A DNA stretch of 64,000 nucleotides from NCBI RefSeq assembly GCF_009769385.1, contig NZ_VKAB01000002.1:434001-498000 (forward strand), given 5' to 3'. The translations under genes and the position numbers were made by a program. Every line of letters starts with the position of its first letter. Within the stretch, counting starts at the first letter, position 1. Below the pieces are notes generated by a model, which saw only the letters and a list, made by a program, of their open reading frames with translations, searched no databases and was not told the DNA's origin. This stretch comes from Saccharothrix deserti. GTDB taxonomy: Bacteria > Actinomycetota > Actinomycetes > Mycobacteriales > Pseudonocardiaceae. Below, in pieces: positions 8,286 to 16,655 of the stretch.

Positions 8286-9148
8286 CGCTGAACGCGAACC
8301 GGCCGAACACGAACCCGCCGAACGCGAACCCGCTGAACACGAGCCCGGCGGGCGAGAACCTGCTGACCGACAACCCGGCGCTCTACGAGCACCAGTTCCC
8401 CGATCCCGACCACGTCGCCGCCCGGTTCACGCACGACATCGTGACGCGCTTCGGGGTTGGCCGCGATTCCGGGGTTGGCCGCGGCCTGCTGGACGTCGGC
8501 TGCGGCACCGGCCGCGACGCCGGCCACCTGGCGAGCCTCGGCTACCGAGTGGTCGGGCTGGACAGCTCCGAGCGGATGGTCGAGTACGCCCGCGAGCACC
8601 ACCCGGCGGTCTCGTTCGTGCGCGGCGACATGCGGTCGTTCTCCCTCGGTCAGCGCTTCGACGTGATCACGTGCCTGGACAGCGCGCTGCTGTACTGCCA
8701 CACGAACGCCGACCTGGACGATTTCCTGCGCCGCTGCCGCGACCACCTGTCACCCGGCGGCCTGCTGGTGGCGGAGATGCGCAACGGCGCGTTCTTCCTC
8801 GGCAACACCGAACTGCTCGACGGCGCCCGCGCCCGCACCGTCGTCTGGGAGGGCGTGCCCTACACCTCGCACACCAAGCTGTGGATCGACCACGCCGCCC
8901 AGCTGCTGCGCAGGCGGCGCGAGTGGTGGTGGCCCGGCGCCCAGCCGCTGGTGCAGCGCTCCGCGTGGCGGCTGCTGTTCCCCCAGGAACTGCGCCACTT
9001 CCTGGACCAGGCCGGGTTCGACGTGCTGGCCCTGTTCGACTCGCCGGGCCCGCGCACCGACGAGCCCTGGACCTCCGACGCCGAGCTGCGCGAAGACCTG
9101 TCCGGAGACCGCCTGCACCTCGTCGCGCGCCTTCGCGAGCCCCAGTGA
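8282..9148 (+). CDS. SAM-dependent methyltransferase
   Basis: A 288-residue class I methyltransferase. Motif I is LLDVGCGTGRDAGHLASLGY (about residue 75), followed by VVGLDSSERMV (the adenosyl-binding acidic strand). The C-terminus carries a conserved FDxPGPRTDEPW-type tail. ATG 8282 overlaps the MFS stop. The first 25 residues are an odd Asn/Pro-rich low-complexity stretch (NANRPNTNPPNANPLNTSP) made from imperfect DNA repeats; family members usually begin near the DNPALYEHQF segment. It probably N- or O-methylates an intermediate of the operon product (inferred). Confidence 0.85.
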   Translation: MTLNANRPNTNPPNANPLNTSPAGENLLTDNPALYEHQFPDPDHVAARFTHDIVTRFGVGRDSGVGRGLLDVGCGTGRDAGHLASLGYRVVGLDSSERMVEYAREHHPAVSFVRGDMRSFSLGQRFDVITCLDSALLYCHTNADLDDFLRRCRDHLSPGGLLVAEMRNGAFFLGNTELLDGARARTVVWEGVPYTSHTKLWIDHAAQLLRRRREWWWPGAQPLVQRSAWRLLFPQELRHFLDQAGFDVLALFDSPGPRTDEPWTSDAELREDLSGDRLHLVARLREPQ

Positions 9149-9174
9149 TGCGCCGCCCAGTGAAAGGAACGACC

Positions 9175-10713
9175 ATGCACCCCCTCAACCGCCGCGGTTT
9201 CCTCGGCCTCACCGCTGGTCTGTCGATCGCCGCTCTCACCGGCTGCGGGACGGCAAGCGGCCCGGCGTCCACCGCGTCCACGCCACGCGACGGCGGCCGG
9301 CTGCGCGCGGCGTTCGCGGGCGGCGGCGCCAAGGAGGTGCTGGACCCGCACCTGGCGAACCTGTTCGTGGAGGCCGCCCGGTCCAAGGCGCTGTACGACA
9401 AGCTCGCCGACCTCGGCCCGGACGTCTCGGCGCAGCCCAGACTCGCCGAGAAGTGGGAGCCCGACGCCACCCTGACCCACTGGCGGATCACCCTGCGCCA
9501 GGCCGCGTTCCACAACGGCCAGCCCGTGCGCGCGGACGACGTGCTGGCCAGTTACGCCCGCATCCTCGACCCCGGCCGCGCGTTCCGGGCCAAGTCCAGC
9601 CTCGCGCTGATCGACCTGCCGAACAGCCGCGCGGTGGACGACCGGACGGTCGAGTTCGCGCTGAAGCGGCCGTTCGTGGAGTTCCCCAACGCGCTCGCCG
9701 CGTTCGGCGCGTACATCGTGCCCGCCGGCACCGAGGACTTCACCAAGCCCGTCGGCTCGGGACCGTTCAGCTTCGTCTCGTTCGAGCCCGGCAAGTCGGT
9801 GCTGCTCAAGCGGTACGCCGAGTACTGGGAGGGCGCGCCGCACCTGGACGAGCTGGAGTTCGTGATCGCCAACGAGGAGTCGGCGCGGGCGAACGCGCTG
9901 CTCGGCGGCCAGGTCGAGTACGCGCACGACCTGACCCCGACCACCGCGCGCAGCCACGCGGCCAGTGACCGGATGGCGATCCACCGCGCGCCCAACAGCG
10001 CCGTGCAGGCGTTCGCGATGAAGCTGGACCGGCCGCCGTTCGACAACAGCGACCTGCGCGAGGCGCTGTTCCTGCTGGCCGACCGGCCGCAGCTGGTCGA
10101 GTCGGTGCTGGCGGGCAGCGGTCAGGTCGGCAACGACCTGTTCGGCAAGGGCTACCAGCACTACGCCGACGACATCCCGCAGCGCACCCGCGACCTGGAC
10201 AAGGCGAAGTTCCTGATCCGCCGGGCCGGCGCCGAGGGGCTGACGGTCAAGCTGGACACGTCCACCGCGGCGGCCGGGATGGTGGAGGCGGCCACGGTGT
10301 TCGCCGACCAGGTCAAGGGCTCGGGGCTGACCATCGAGGTCGTCACCGGCAACAAGGACAGCTACTGGGCCGACACCTTGAAGAACGGGTCGCTGTCGAG
10401 CTTCCGGTCCGGCGCGATGCCGATCGAGACGCACATCGCGCAGCGCCTGCTGACCGGTTCGGGCACCAACGTGACCAAGTGGGCCAGGCCCGAGTTCGAC
10501 GCCCTGTACGACAAGGCGGTGTCCACTGTGGACGCGGCCGAGCGCGGCGCGGTGTACCGGGAGATGCAACGCTCCCTGCACACCGAGGGCGGCTACCTGA
10601 TGTGGGGCTTCGCGGACTGGATCGTCGGCGCCGCGCCACGGGTCGGCGGCATCTCCACCGCGCCCGCGAACACGCTGGACTGGGCGCGGTTCGACAAGGT
10701 GTGGTTGGGGTGA
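9175..10713 (+). CDS. Tat-exported lipoprotein, Opp/Nik-type ABC substrate-binding protein
   Basis: A 512-residue SBP_bac_5 (peptide/nickel) binding protein. I choose ATG 9175 because AAAGGA lies 8 nt upstream; an in-frame ATG at 9148 would overlap the methyltransferase stop. The N-terminus has a twin-arginine motif (RRGFLGLTAG) and a lipobox (LTGC, Cys near residue 24), so it is probably folded before export and anchored outside the membrane. This family binds oligopeptides, nickel-chelates or opine-metal complexes. It is followed at once by both permeases and the ATPase. Uptake of the metal-loaded product is inferred. Confidence 0.88.
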   Translation: MHPLNRRGFLGLTAGLSIAALTGCGTASGPASTASTPRDGGRLRAAFAGGGAKEVLDPHLANLFVEAARSKALYDKLADLGPDVSAQPRLAEKWEPDATLTHWRITLRQAAFHNGQPVRADDVLASYARILDPGRAFRAKSSLALIDLPNSRAVDDRTVEFALKRPFVEFPNALAAFGAYIVPAGTEDFTKPVGSGPFSFVSFEPGKSVLLKRYAEYWEGAPHLDELEFVIANEESARANALLGGQVEYAHDLTPTTARSHAASDRMAIHRAPNSAVQAFAMKLDRPPFDNSDLREALFLLADRPQLVESVLAGSGQVGNDLFGKGYQHYADDIPQRTRDLDKAKFLIRRAGAEGLTVKLDTSTAAAGMVEAATVFADQVKGSGLTIEVVTGNKDSYWADTLKNGSLSSFRSGAMPIETHIAQRLLTGSGTNVTKWARPEFDALYDKAVSTVDAAERGAVYREMQRSLHTEGGYLMWGFADWIVGAAPRVGGISTAPANTLDWARFDKVWLG

Positions 10714-11654
10714 GCCTGCGCCGGTACGCGGCCCGGCGGCTGGCCATCGGCGCGGTCCAGGTGCTCGCCGTCGTCACCGTCGTGTTCCTCCTGGTGCAGG
10801 CGTTGCCGGGGGACGCGGCGGTGGCGTTGGCGGGCGACAACCCGGACCCTCGCCGGATCGAGGAGATCCGGACCGCGATGGGCCTGGACCGGCCGCCGCT
10901 CGACCGGTTCGGCGGGTGGCTGTGGGGTCTCGTGCACGGTGACTTCGGCGTGTCCCTGATCTCCGGCCGGCCCGTCGTGGAGTTCCTGCACGACGGGCTC
11001 GGCCCGACGCTCGTGCTGGCGCTGCTCGCCCTCGTACTGCTGATCCCGCTGTCGGTGCTGCTCGGCGTGCTGGCCGCGTTGCGCGAGGGCGGCGTGCTGG
11101 ACCGGATCGTCACCACGGTCACCGTGGGGCTGCACTCGATCCCGGAGTTCGCGCTGGCCGTCGTGCTCATCGCGTTGTTCGGGGTGCAGCTGCAGTGGCT
11201 GCCGCCGACGGCGGTGGGTGCGGATCTGTTGGCGGAGCCCGCCGTGCTGGTGCTGCCGCTGGTGGTGCTCGTGGCCCGGCCGTTGTGCTCGATCAGCCGC
11301 CTGGTGCGGGCCGGGATGATCGACGCGCTGGCGTCGGACTACGTCCGGCACGCCCGCCGGCTGGGCATCGGGGTGAACCGCGTCCGGTTCGCGCACGCCC
11401 TGCCGACCGCGCTGGCGCCGGCCGTGCAGCAGGTGGCGCGGACCACCGACTGGCTGCTGGGCGGCGTGATCGTGGTCGAGGCGGTGTTCGTCATCCCCGG
11501 TCTGGGCACCACGCTGGTGGACGCGGTCGCGGGCCGTGACCTGCCGGTGGTGCAGGGGCTGGCGGTGGTCTTCGCGGTCACCACCGTGGTGGTGAACCTG
11601 GTCGCGGACCTGGTCGTGTTCCGGCTCGCGCCGCGATCGGTGGCGATCGCGTGA
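10710..11654 (+). CDS. ABC transporter permease, DppB/NikB type
   Basis: A 314-residue membrane protein; GTG 10710 overlaps the binding-protein stop. It shows the DppB layout: N-terminal helix (VLAVVTVVFLLVQALPGDAA), then a core with the EAA-type coupling loop near SDYVRHARRLGIGVNRV and a terminal IPGLGTTLVDAVAGRD segment. It should form the pore with the next gene product. Translational coupling through the whole importer implies equimolar expression. Confidence 0.88.
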   Translation: MSLRRYAARRLAIGAVQVLAVVTVVFLLVQALPGDAAVALAGDNPDPRRIEEIRTAMGLDRPPLDRFGGWLWGLVHGDFGVSLISGRPVVEFLHDGLGPTLVLALLALVLLIPLSVLLGVLAALREGGVLDRIVTTVTVGLHSIPEFALAVVLIALFGVQLQWLPPTAVGADLLAEPAVLVLPLVVLVARPLCSISRLVRAGMIDALASDYVRHARRLGIGVNRVRFAHALPTALAPAVQQVARTTDWLLGGVIVVEAVFVIPGLGTTLVDAVAGRDLPVVQGLAVVFAVTTVVVNLVADLVVFRLAPRSVAIA

Positions 11655-12439
11655 GCCGCTTGAATCCCGTGCGGGGCGTCGGCGCGCTGCTCGTCGTGGT
11701 GCCGTTGGCGTTGGCGCTGGTCGGGCCGTGGTTCGTGCCGGACTCCCCGACGAGGGGCGCGCCGTTCACCCCGAACTCGTCGTTGGGCACCGATTTCGTC
11801 GGCCGGGACGTGTGGCACCAGGTGCTCGCGGGCGGGCAGACGGTGGTGCTGGTCGCGTTGCTGGCGACGTTGTTCTCCTACGTCGTGGGCGTGCCGTGGG
11901 GCGTGATGGCCGCGATGTCACGGCCCCGGATCGTGGACGAGGTGCTGATGCGGCCCCTCGACCTGCTGCTCGCGGTGCCGTCCCTGCTCGTGCTGATCCT
12001 GGTGGCCGCCATCGCCGGCCCGGGTCTGCCGGTGCTGATCGGTGTCGTGGCACTGGTCAACTTCCCCGATGTGGCACGGATTTCCCGTGCCGCCGCGCTG
12101 GAGATCTCCGGACGTCCCGCCTTGGAGGCGATGCGGTTGCAAGGCGAGACGTGGTGGCGGACGTCCATCGTCTACACGGGACGGTCGATGCTGCGGACCC
12201 TGGCCGCGGACCTGGGCGTCCGGCTGACCGGTGCGCTCTACCTGGTCGCGTCGGCCAGCTTCCTCGGTGTCGGGGTGGCGCCGGACGCCGCCGACTGGGC
12301 CGTGATGGTCGACCGCAACCGGGTCGGTCTGTTCCTCCAGCCGTGGGCGGTGGTCGTGCCCGCGGTGCTCATCGTGGCGTTGTCGGTCGGGCTGAACCTG
12401 GTGTTCGACCGGGCACTGCGTGCGGAGGCGCGGACATGA
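11651..12439 (+). CDS. ABC transporter permease, DppC/NikC type
   Basis: A 262-residue membrane protein, GTG start overlapping the previous stop. It has the DppC N-terminal signature (LGTDFVGRDVWHQVLAGG) and an EAA loop near residues 155-175 (ALEAMRLQGETWW). It pairs with the preceding permease to make the translocation channel. Confidence 0.88.
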   Translation: MSRLNPVRGVGALLVVVPLALALVGPWFVPDSPTRGAPFTPNSSLGTDFVGRDVWHQVLAGGQTVVLVALLATLFSYVVGVPWGVMAAMSRPRIVDEVLMRPLDLLLAVPSLLVLILVAAIAGPGLPVLIGVVALVNFPDVARISRAAALEISGRPALEAMRLQGETWWRTSIVYTGRSMLRTLAADLGVRLTGALYLVASASFLGVGVAPDAADWAVMVDRNRVGLFLQPWAVVVPAVLIVALSVGLNLVFDRALRAEART

Positions 12440-13908
12440 CGCCCGTGGTGCACGTCGAGGGCCTGCGCGCGGTGGCCGGGTCGAAGACCCTGGTCGACGG
12501 GGTGAGCTTCGCGCTGTCCGCCGGGCGGGTGGTCGCGCTGGTCGGCGCGTCCGGCAGCGGCAAGACCACCACGGGGCTGGCGCTGCTCGGCGAGCACGCG
12601 CCGGGGGTGGCGGTGAGCGGGCAGGTCACGGTGACCGGGCACGTCGGGTTCGTCCCGCAGCAACCGTCGGCGGCGCTGAACCCGGTGCGACGGCTCGGTG
12701 GCGTGTTCCGGGAGATCGCCGCGTTGCACCCCGGTGATCGGGACGAGCTGATCGCCACGGCACTGCGTCGCGCACGGGTGCCCGCCGAGTTGCTGCGCCG
12801 CTACCCGCACGAGCTGTCCGGTGGTCAGCAGCAGCGCGTGGTGCTGGCCCAGGCGCTGGTCGGCGATCCGGCGGTGATCGTCGCGGACGAGCCCACCACG
12901 GGCCAGGACCCGATCACGCGGGCCGAAGTGGTGGACGAGCTCGCGTCCGTCGTGGCTCAGGGTGTCTCGCTGGTCCTGCTCACGCACGACCTGGACGTCG
13001 TGCGCGCGTTGGCGGACGAGGTGGTCGTCCTGCGGTCGGGTCAGGTGGTCGAGGCGGGGCCGACGGCCGACGTGCTCGACCGGCCGCGCTCGGCGTACGC
13101 GGCTGCCTTGGTCGCCGCACAGCCCCGCGTCACGATGGCCTCGGGTCGCCCGCCCGCTCCGCCTCGGCTGGAGACCCGCGCGGTGACGGCGCGGCACGGC
13201 TCCACCACCGTGCTGCGTGACGTCGACGTGCAGGTGGGTGCGGGTGAATGCCTCGCGGTCGTGGGTCGGTCCGGCAGCGGGAAGACGACGCTCGCCCGGT
13301 GCCTCGCCGGGCTGCACCCCGCGTTCACCGGTGACGTGCTGCTCGACGGTCGGCCGCTGCCACGGTCGCTGCGCCGGCGTTCACGTGCCGAGCTGGCCGC
13401 CGTTCAGTACGTGTTCCAGGACGCCCGCGCGTCGTTCGACTCGTACCGCACGGTGCTCGACCAGGTGGGCCGCACCGCCGTGCGCCTTGGCGGGGTCACC
13501 GATCCCCGAGAGGTGGCGTTGGCGGAACTGGCCGCCGTGGGGCTGGACGAGGCGACCGTGACCCGCCGACCGGCGGGGTTGTCCGGCGGCGAGCTGCAAC
13601 GGGCCGCGCTGGTGCGCGCGCTGCTCGCCCGGCCGGACGTGCTGGTGTGCGACGAGATCACGTCCGGGCTGGACACCCTGACCCAGGCGAGCCTGCTCGA
13701 CCAGCTCGCCGCTTTGACCTGCACCGTGGTGCTGATCAGCCACGACCTGGCCGTGGTGGCGAGGCTGGCCGACCGCGTCGCCGTGCTGCACCAAGGACAC
13801 GTCGTCGAGCACGGAGCGGCAGGCGACGTACTGGGCTCCCCCACCCATCCGGTGACCACTGGCCTCCTGGGCCGCGCAATGGAAGGAACAGAGGAGAAAA
13901 GGAAATGA
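12436..13908 (+). CDS. fused double ABC ATPase (DppD-DppF fusion)
   Basis: 490 residues containing two complete nucleotide-binding domains. Walker A is GASGSGKTT (first half) and GRSGSGKTT (second half); ABC signatures are LSGGQQQRV and LSGGELQRA. Both Walker B segments are intact (VIVADEPTT and VLVCDEITS). Opp/Dpp systems usually encode these as two proteins; fusions occur in actinobacteria. ATG 12436 overlaps the permease stop. It powers import through the two permeases. Confidence 0.9.
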   Translation: MTPVVHVEGLRAVAGSKTLVDGVSFALSAGRVVALVGASGSGKTTTGLALLGEHAPGVAVSGQVTVTGHVGFVPQQPSAALNPVRRLGGVFREIAALHPGDRDELIATALRRARVPAELLRRYPHELSGGQQQRVVLAQALVGDPAVIVADEPTTGQDPITRAEVVDELASVVAQGVSLVLLTHDLDVVRALADEVVVLRSGQVVEAGPTADVLDRPRSAYAAALVAAQPRVTMASGRPPAPPRLETRAVTARHGSTTVLRDVDVQVGAGECLAVVGRSGSGKTTLARCLAGLHPAFTGDVLLDGRPLPRSLRRRSRAELAAVQYVFQDARASFDSYRTVLDQVGRTAVRLGGVTDPREVALAELAAVGLDEATVTRRPAGLSGGELQRAALVRALLARPDVLVCDEITSGLDTLTQASLLDQLAALTCTVVLISHDLAVVARLADRVAVLHQGHVVEHGAAGDVLGSPTHPVTTGLLGRAMEGTEEKRK

Positions 13909-14456
13909 CCTTGTACCACCGCGAAGTAGGGCCCTACGAGGTCCGCCGGGCGACCGAGGCCGACCTGCCCGGCGCGCGCAGCGTCATGCTGGACACCTTC
14001 TACCACGAGTTCGGCTACGGCTACCGGCCCGAGTGGCACGGTGACGTGGTCGACCTCGACGGGGCGTACGTGCGGCCGGAGCGGCACGCGTTGTTCGTCG
14101 CGGTGAAGGGTGACGAGGTGGTGGCCACGACCGGTGTGCGCGCCACGGCGCCGTCCAGCCCGCCGCACCCGGCCTGGCTCGCCGCCCGTTACCCCGACGG
14201 CAGCACCGCCCAGCTGTTCCGCGTGTACGTGCGGCCCGAGCACCGGCGCTGCGGCCTGGCGCGGGCGTTGGTCGACATGGCCACGTCGTTCGTCGCGCGG
14301 ACGCCGGGTTACGAAGCGCTGTACCTGCACACCGACACCAGGATCGCCGGGGCCGAGCCGTTCTGGCGGAGCGTGGCGACGGAGGTGCACGACGCGCGTG
14401 ACGGCGACCCGATCAGCTTCCAGACCGTCCACTTCGAGATCCCGTTGGGACGCTGA
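13905..14456 (+). CDS. GNAT-family N-acetyltransferase
   Basis: A 183-residue protein, ATG 13905 overlapping the ATPase stop, with a purine-rich GAGGAGAAAAGGAA before it. The acetyl-CoA-binding segment (VYVRPEHRRCGLARALV) matches the GNAT R/Q-x-x-G-x-G/A motif. It may acetylate or release an operon intermediate, or serve as self-protection. Last gene of the operon; the hairpin at 14477-14512 follows. Confidence 0.8.
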   Translation: MTLYHREVGPYEVRRATEADLPGARSVMLDTFYHEFGYGYRPEWHGDVVDLDGAYVRPERHALFVAVKGDEVVATTGVRATAPSSPPHPAWLAARYPDGSTAQLFRVYVRPEHRRCGLARALVDMATSFVARTPGYEALYLHTDTRIAGAEPFWRSVATEVHDARDGDPISFQTVHFEIPLGR

Positions 14457-14476
14457 GCGGCGGGGGTTTGAAACCA

Positions 14477-14512
14477 GGTGGGCAGACGGATGAGGTAACA
14501 CGTCTGCCCACC
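14477..14512 (+). terminator. hairpin terminator of the metallophore-like operon
   Basis: A 12-bp perfect stem (GGTGGGCAGACG / CGTCTGCCCACC) with a 12-nt loop, 20 bp after the GNAT stop and without a T-tract, typical of high-GC actinomycetes. Confidence 0.7.
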
Positions 14513-14570
14513 CGGCAAGTTCGGGGGTGAGGCCGCTCCGGCTGTTCGCCGGGGTGCCTGCCTCTAGAGT

Positions 14571-14584
14571 GTTATCGCTAACAA
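14571..14584. promoter_or_regulatory. LacI-type operator, no gene attached (1)
   Basis: TGTTATCGCTAACA is a 14-bp inverted repeat with a central CG and one mismatched pair. It fits the LacI/GalR (cre-like) consensus TGWNANCGNTNWCA. It lies between two convergent genes, where an operator is not expected. Confidence 0.45.
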
Positions 14585-14643
14585 CTTTTGTCAAGGCCTG
14601 GTGACGGCACTGTGACATGACCGCGAACGTCGAGGCCAACCGC

Positions 14644-14661
14644 GCTGTTAACGTTAACAGC
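14644..14661. promoter_or_regulatory. LacI-type operator, no gene attached (2)
   Basis: GCTGTTAACGTTAACAGC is a perfect 18-bp palindrome whose core also fits the LacI/GalR consensus. It sits 60 bp from site 1 and just beyond the 3' end of the SDR gene. It may be left over from a lost promoter. Confidence 0.45.
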
Positions 14662-14673
14662 CAGTATCGAACG

Positions 14674-15528
14674 CTAACTCCCAGCAGCTCCGCGCCGGAG
14701 CAGATCCGCCAACGACGTGGCGGGGTGCCCGGTGAGGGTCGGAACGGCGTCGCCGACCTCGGAGAGCTCACCGTTCGCGATGGCGGTGTAGGTGGAGACC
14801 CACGCGTCCACCTGCCACCCAGGCGCGCCGTACGAGGCGCGTGAGCGATACGCCTCGTCGAGGGTCTCCGGGTGGTAGGTGATCGTCCGCCCGGTGGCTT
14901 CGGACAGCAGTGCCGCGGCCTCGTGCAACGTGAGCGCCCCCGGCCCGGTCAGGTCGTAGGTGCGGCCGACATGGGCGTCCGGGTCCGTGAGCACAGCAGT
15001 GGCAGCGTCCGCGATGTCGTCCTGCGCCACGGCGGCCACGCGACCGTCCCCGGCGGGGCCGCGCATCACGTCGTCGGGGCCGACGAAGGCGGGAAAGAAG
15101 TCGGCGTAGAGGTTGTCACGCAGGAACGTGAACTCCATGCCACTGGCCCGGATGTGTTCTTCGGTGGCCCAGTGGTCGCGCGCGAGCGTGAACGTGGCGT
15201 CCGGCGCCGCGCCGGCGAACGAGGTGTAGACCAGGTGCCCGACACCGGCAGCCGCCGCGGCGTCGACGAAGGCGCGGTGCTGGTCGACGCGGTCCCGCGA
15301 TTCGGAGGCCGAGACCATGAGGACCGTCGGGATGCCGTCCAGGGCCTCCCGAACGGCGTCGTAGTCGGTGAAACTCGCCTTCGCCGTAGTCGCCCCCGGC
15401 AGCTCCGGCGCACGGGCGGGGTCACGGACCAGCAGCAGCTGGTCGATCCCGGCATCGGCGAGACGACGGGCAACGCGCCCGCCGAGGTGTCCGGTGGCGC
15501 CGGTGACAGCGATCAAAGGCGTCGACAT
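14674..15528 (-). CDS. NmrA/QorB-like NAD(P)H-binding SDR oxidoreductase
   Basis: 284 residues from ATG 15528, chosen because a GGGAGGA sequence precedes it; an upstream in-frame ATG at 15597 would overlap the next gene's end. The N-terminus is a Rossmann fold (VTGATGHLGGRVARRL) of the atypical SDR/NmrA type. Residues further on (VYTSFAGAAPDATFTLARDH) resemble NAD(P)H:quinone oxidoreductase QorB, which reduces quinones or senses redox state. No YxxxK catalytic pair is evident, as usual in atypical SDRs. The substrate is unknown. Confidence 0.8.
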   Translation of the reverse strand: MSTPLIAVTGATGHLGGRVARRLADAGIDQLLLVRDPARAPELPGATTAKASFTDYDAVREALDGIPTVLMVSASESRDRVDQHRAFVDAAAAAGVGHLVYTSFAGAAPDATFTLARDHWATEEHIRASGMEFTFLRDNLYADFFPAFVGPDDVMRGPAGDGRVAAVAQDDIADAATAVLTDPDAHVGRTYDLTGPGALTLHEAAALLSEATGRTITYHPETLDEAYRSRASYGAPGWQVDAWVSTYTAIANGELSEVGDAVPTLTGHPATSLADLLRRGAAGS

Positions 15529-15589
15529 GGCGGCGTGTTCCTCCCGATGTTCCGTCTGCTCCGGCGGATCAAGGCTTGCACAGATCTCC

Positions 15590-16501
15590 TCAGTCACCGT
15601 CGCCCAGGGCGTCTCCGATCACCCGGACGACCTCCCGCCACGCCGCCGGGTCTTCACGCACCGTCCGGTTGACCTCGACGTGGACGAAGACCGTCCCGTG
15701 CCTGGCGGCGGCCTCGCCCTGCTTGTTCCGCCTGCCCTCCAGCTCGCCGCAATCGCGCTCCCACGCCCGGCAGACGCGCAGTTCCCCCTCCAGGCCGGCG
15801 GCGACGCGTTCGACCAGGGCGCCCGCCTCTCCCGAGCCGGGTGAGAGCACCACGTCCGCCGACGGCAGGCTGTCGTCCTCGAAGCCGTGCAACTGCACTT
15901 GGGGCAGGCCTCGACGCGCGTGCTCCTCGGCCAGGGCGTGGAACCCGGAGTCGGTGCGGTGGGCGGCGTCGCCCGCGCCGCCCGCGACCCGGCGGTGGGT
16001 GCCGGCCACGGCGAGCACCGCACCGGGCACCCGGCGGAACAGTTCGACGCCGATCTCGTCGGTGCGCAGGTCGTTGGCCGGATGGGGCACCTGCACGACC
16101 ACGCGCGCGGGCCGCGACGCGTCGATGACGTAGAAGCCCCATCCCCGCTTGGCATCGGGAGCGCTCGCGACGGCGACGTAGGGACGTCCGGTGTGCGCGT
16201 CGGTGCCCCGTTCCACGGTCAGGCCCAGCGCCTCGGTCGCGCCGGACGCCTCCGACGAGCCGCTGCCGAGTGCGGTGACCGCCTCGACGAACGCGCGCCG
16301 TTGCCGCTCGTCGGGCGGCACGTACGGGACGTCGTCGCGCAGGGCGGCGGCGAACTCGTCGAGTCGTGCTCCGAGACCGTCGGCCGAGGGCCCGGCGGGC
16401 GCCGGTTCGTCGGGCGGACCGGGCAAGGCGATGAGCAACCCGCCCACGGTGATGACGACAACCGTGAGTAACCAACTTGCACGTATTCGCAACCCCGCCA
16501 C
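15590..16501 (-). CDS. secreted protein of unknown function beside the PGA-type cluster
   Basis: 303 residues starting at GTG 16501. An N-terminal hydrophobic segment (WLLTVVVITVGGLLIALPG) indicates a signal peptide or anchor. The C-terminal half contains histidine/acid-rich segments (VVQVPHPANDLRTDEIG, AHRTDSGFHAL, VQLHGFEDD). They suggest a metal-dependent hydrolase and loosely recall zinc peptidases and poly-gamma-glutamate hydrolases. I do not recognise the family with confidence. It is divergent from the sensor/pgsB/pgsC operon. A polymer-trimming role is only a context-based guess. Confidence 0.55.
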   Translation of the reverse strand: MAGLRIRASWLLTVVVITVGGLLIALPGPPDEPAPAGPSADGLGARLDEFAAALRDDVPYVPPDERQRRAFVEAVTALGSGSSEASGATEALGLTVERGTDAHTGRPYVAVASAPDAKRGWGFYVIDASRPARVVVQVPHPANDLRTDEIGVELFRRVPGAVLAVAGTHRRVAGGAGDAAHRTDSGFHALAEEHARRGLPQVQLHGFEDDSLPSADVVLSPGSGEAGALVERVAAGLEGELRVCRAWERDCGELEGRRNKQGEAAARHGTVFVHVEVNRTVREDPAAWREVVRVIGDALGDGD

Positions 16502-16655
16502 GTTACGTAATCTGCCTCACTTCATCCAGGCGAGACTCATATCCCCCGTGTGGGTGCAAAGCCTCGCATCTAGTGCACAATCTACGAGTTTGCGACAACG
16601 GGGTAGCGCGCTCGGGGAGCGCACCCTTTCCCAGGGTGACGGTCGGAGAGCTGTG
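16502..16655. promoter_or_regulatory. divergent promoter region
   Basis: About 150 bp between divergent starts, comparatively AT-rich, with the palindrome ATTACGTAA-type core at 16504-16512. It presumably carries promoters for both the secreted protein and the PGA-type operon. No known operator is recognised. Confidence 0.4.

Noticed and set aside
8860-10581. A 573-codon minus-strand frame opposite the binding lipoprotein
   Set aside because: No start signal or motif; the plus-strand frame has a Tat/lipobox signal and a full SBP_bac_5 fold.
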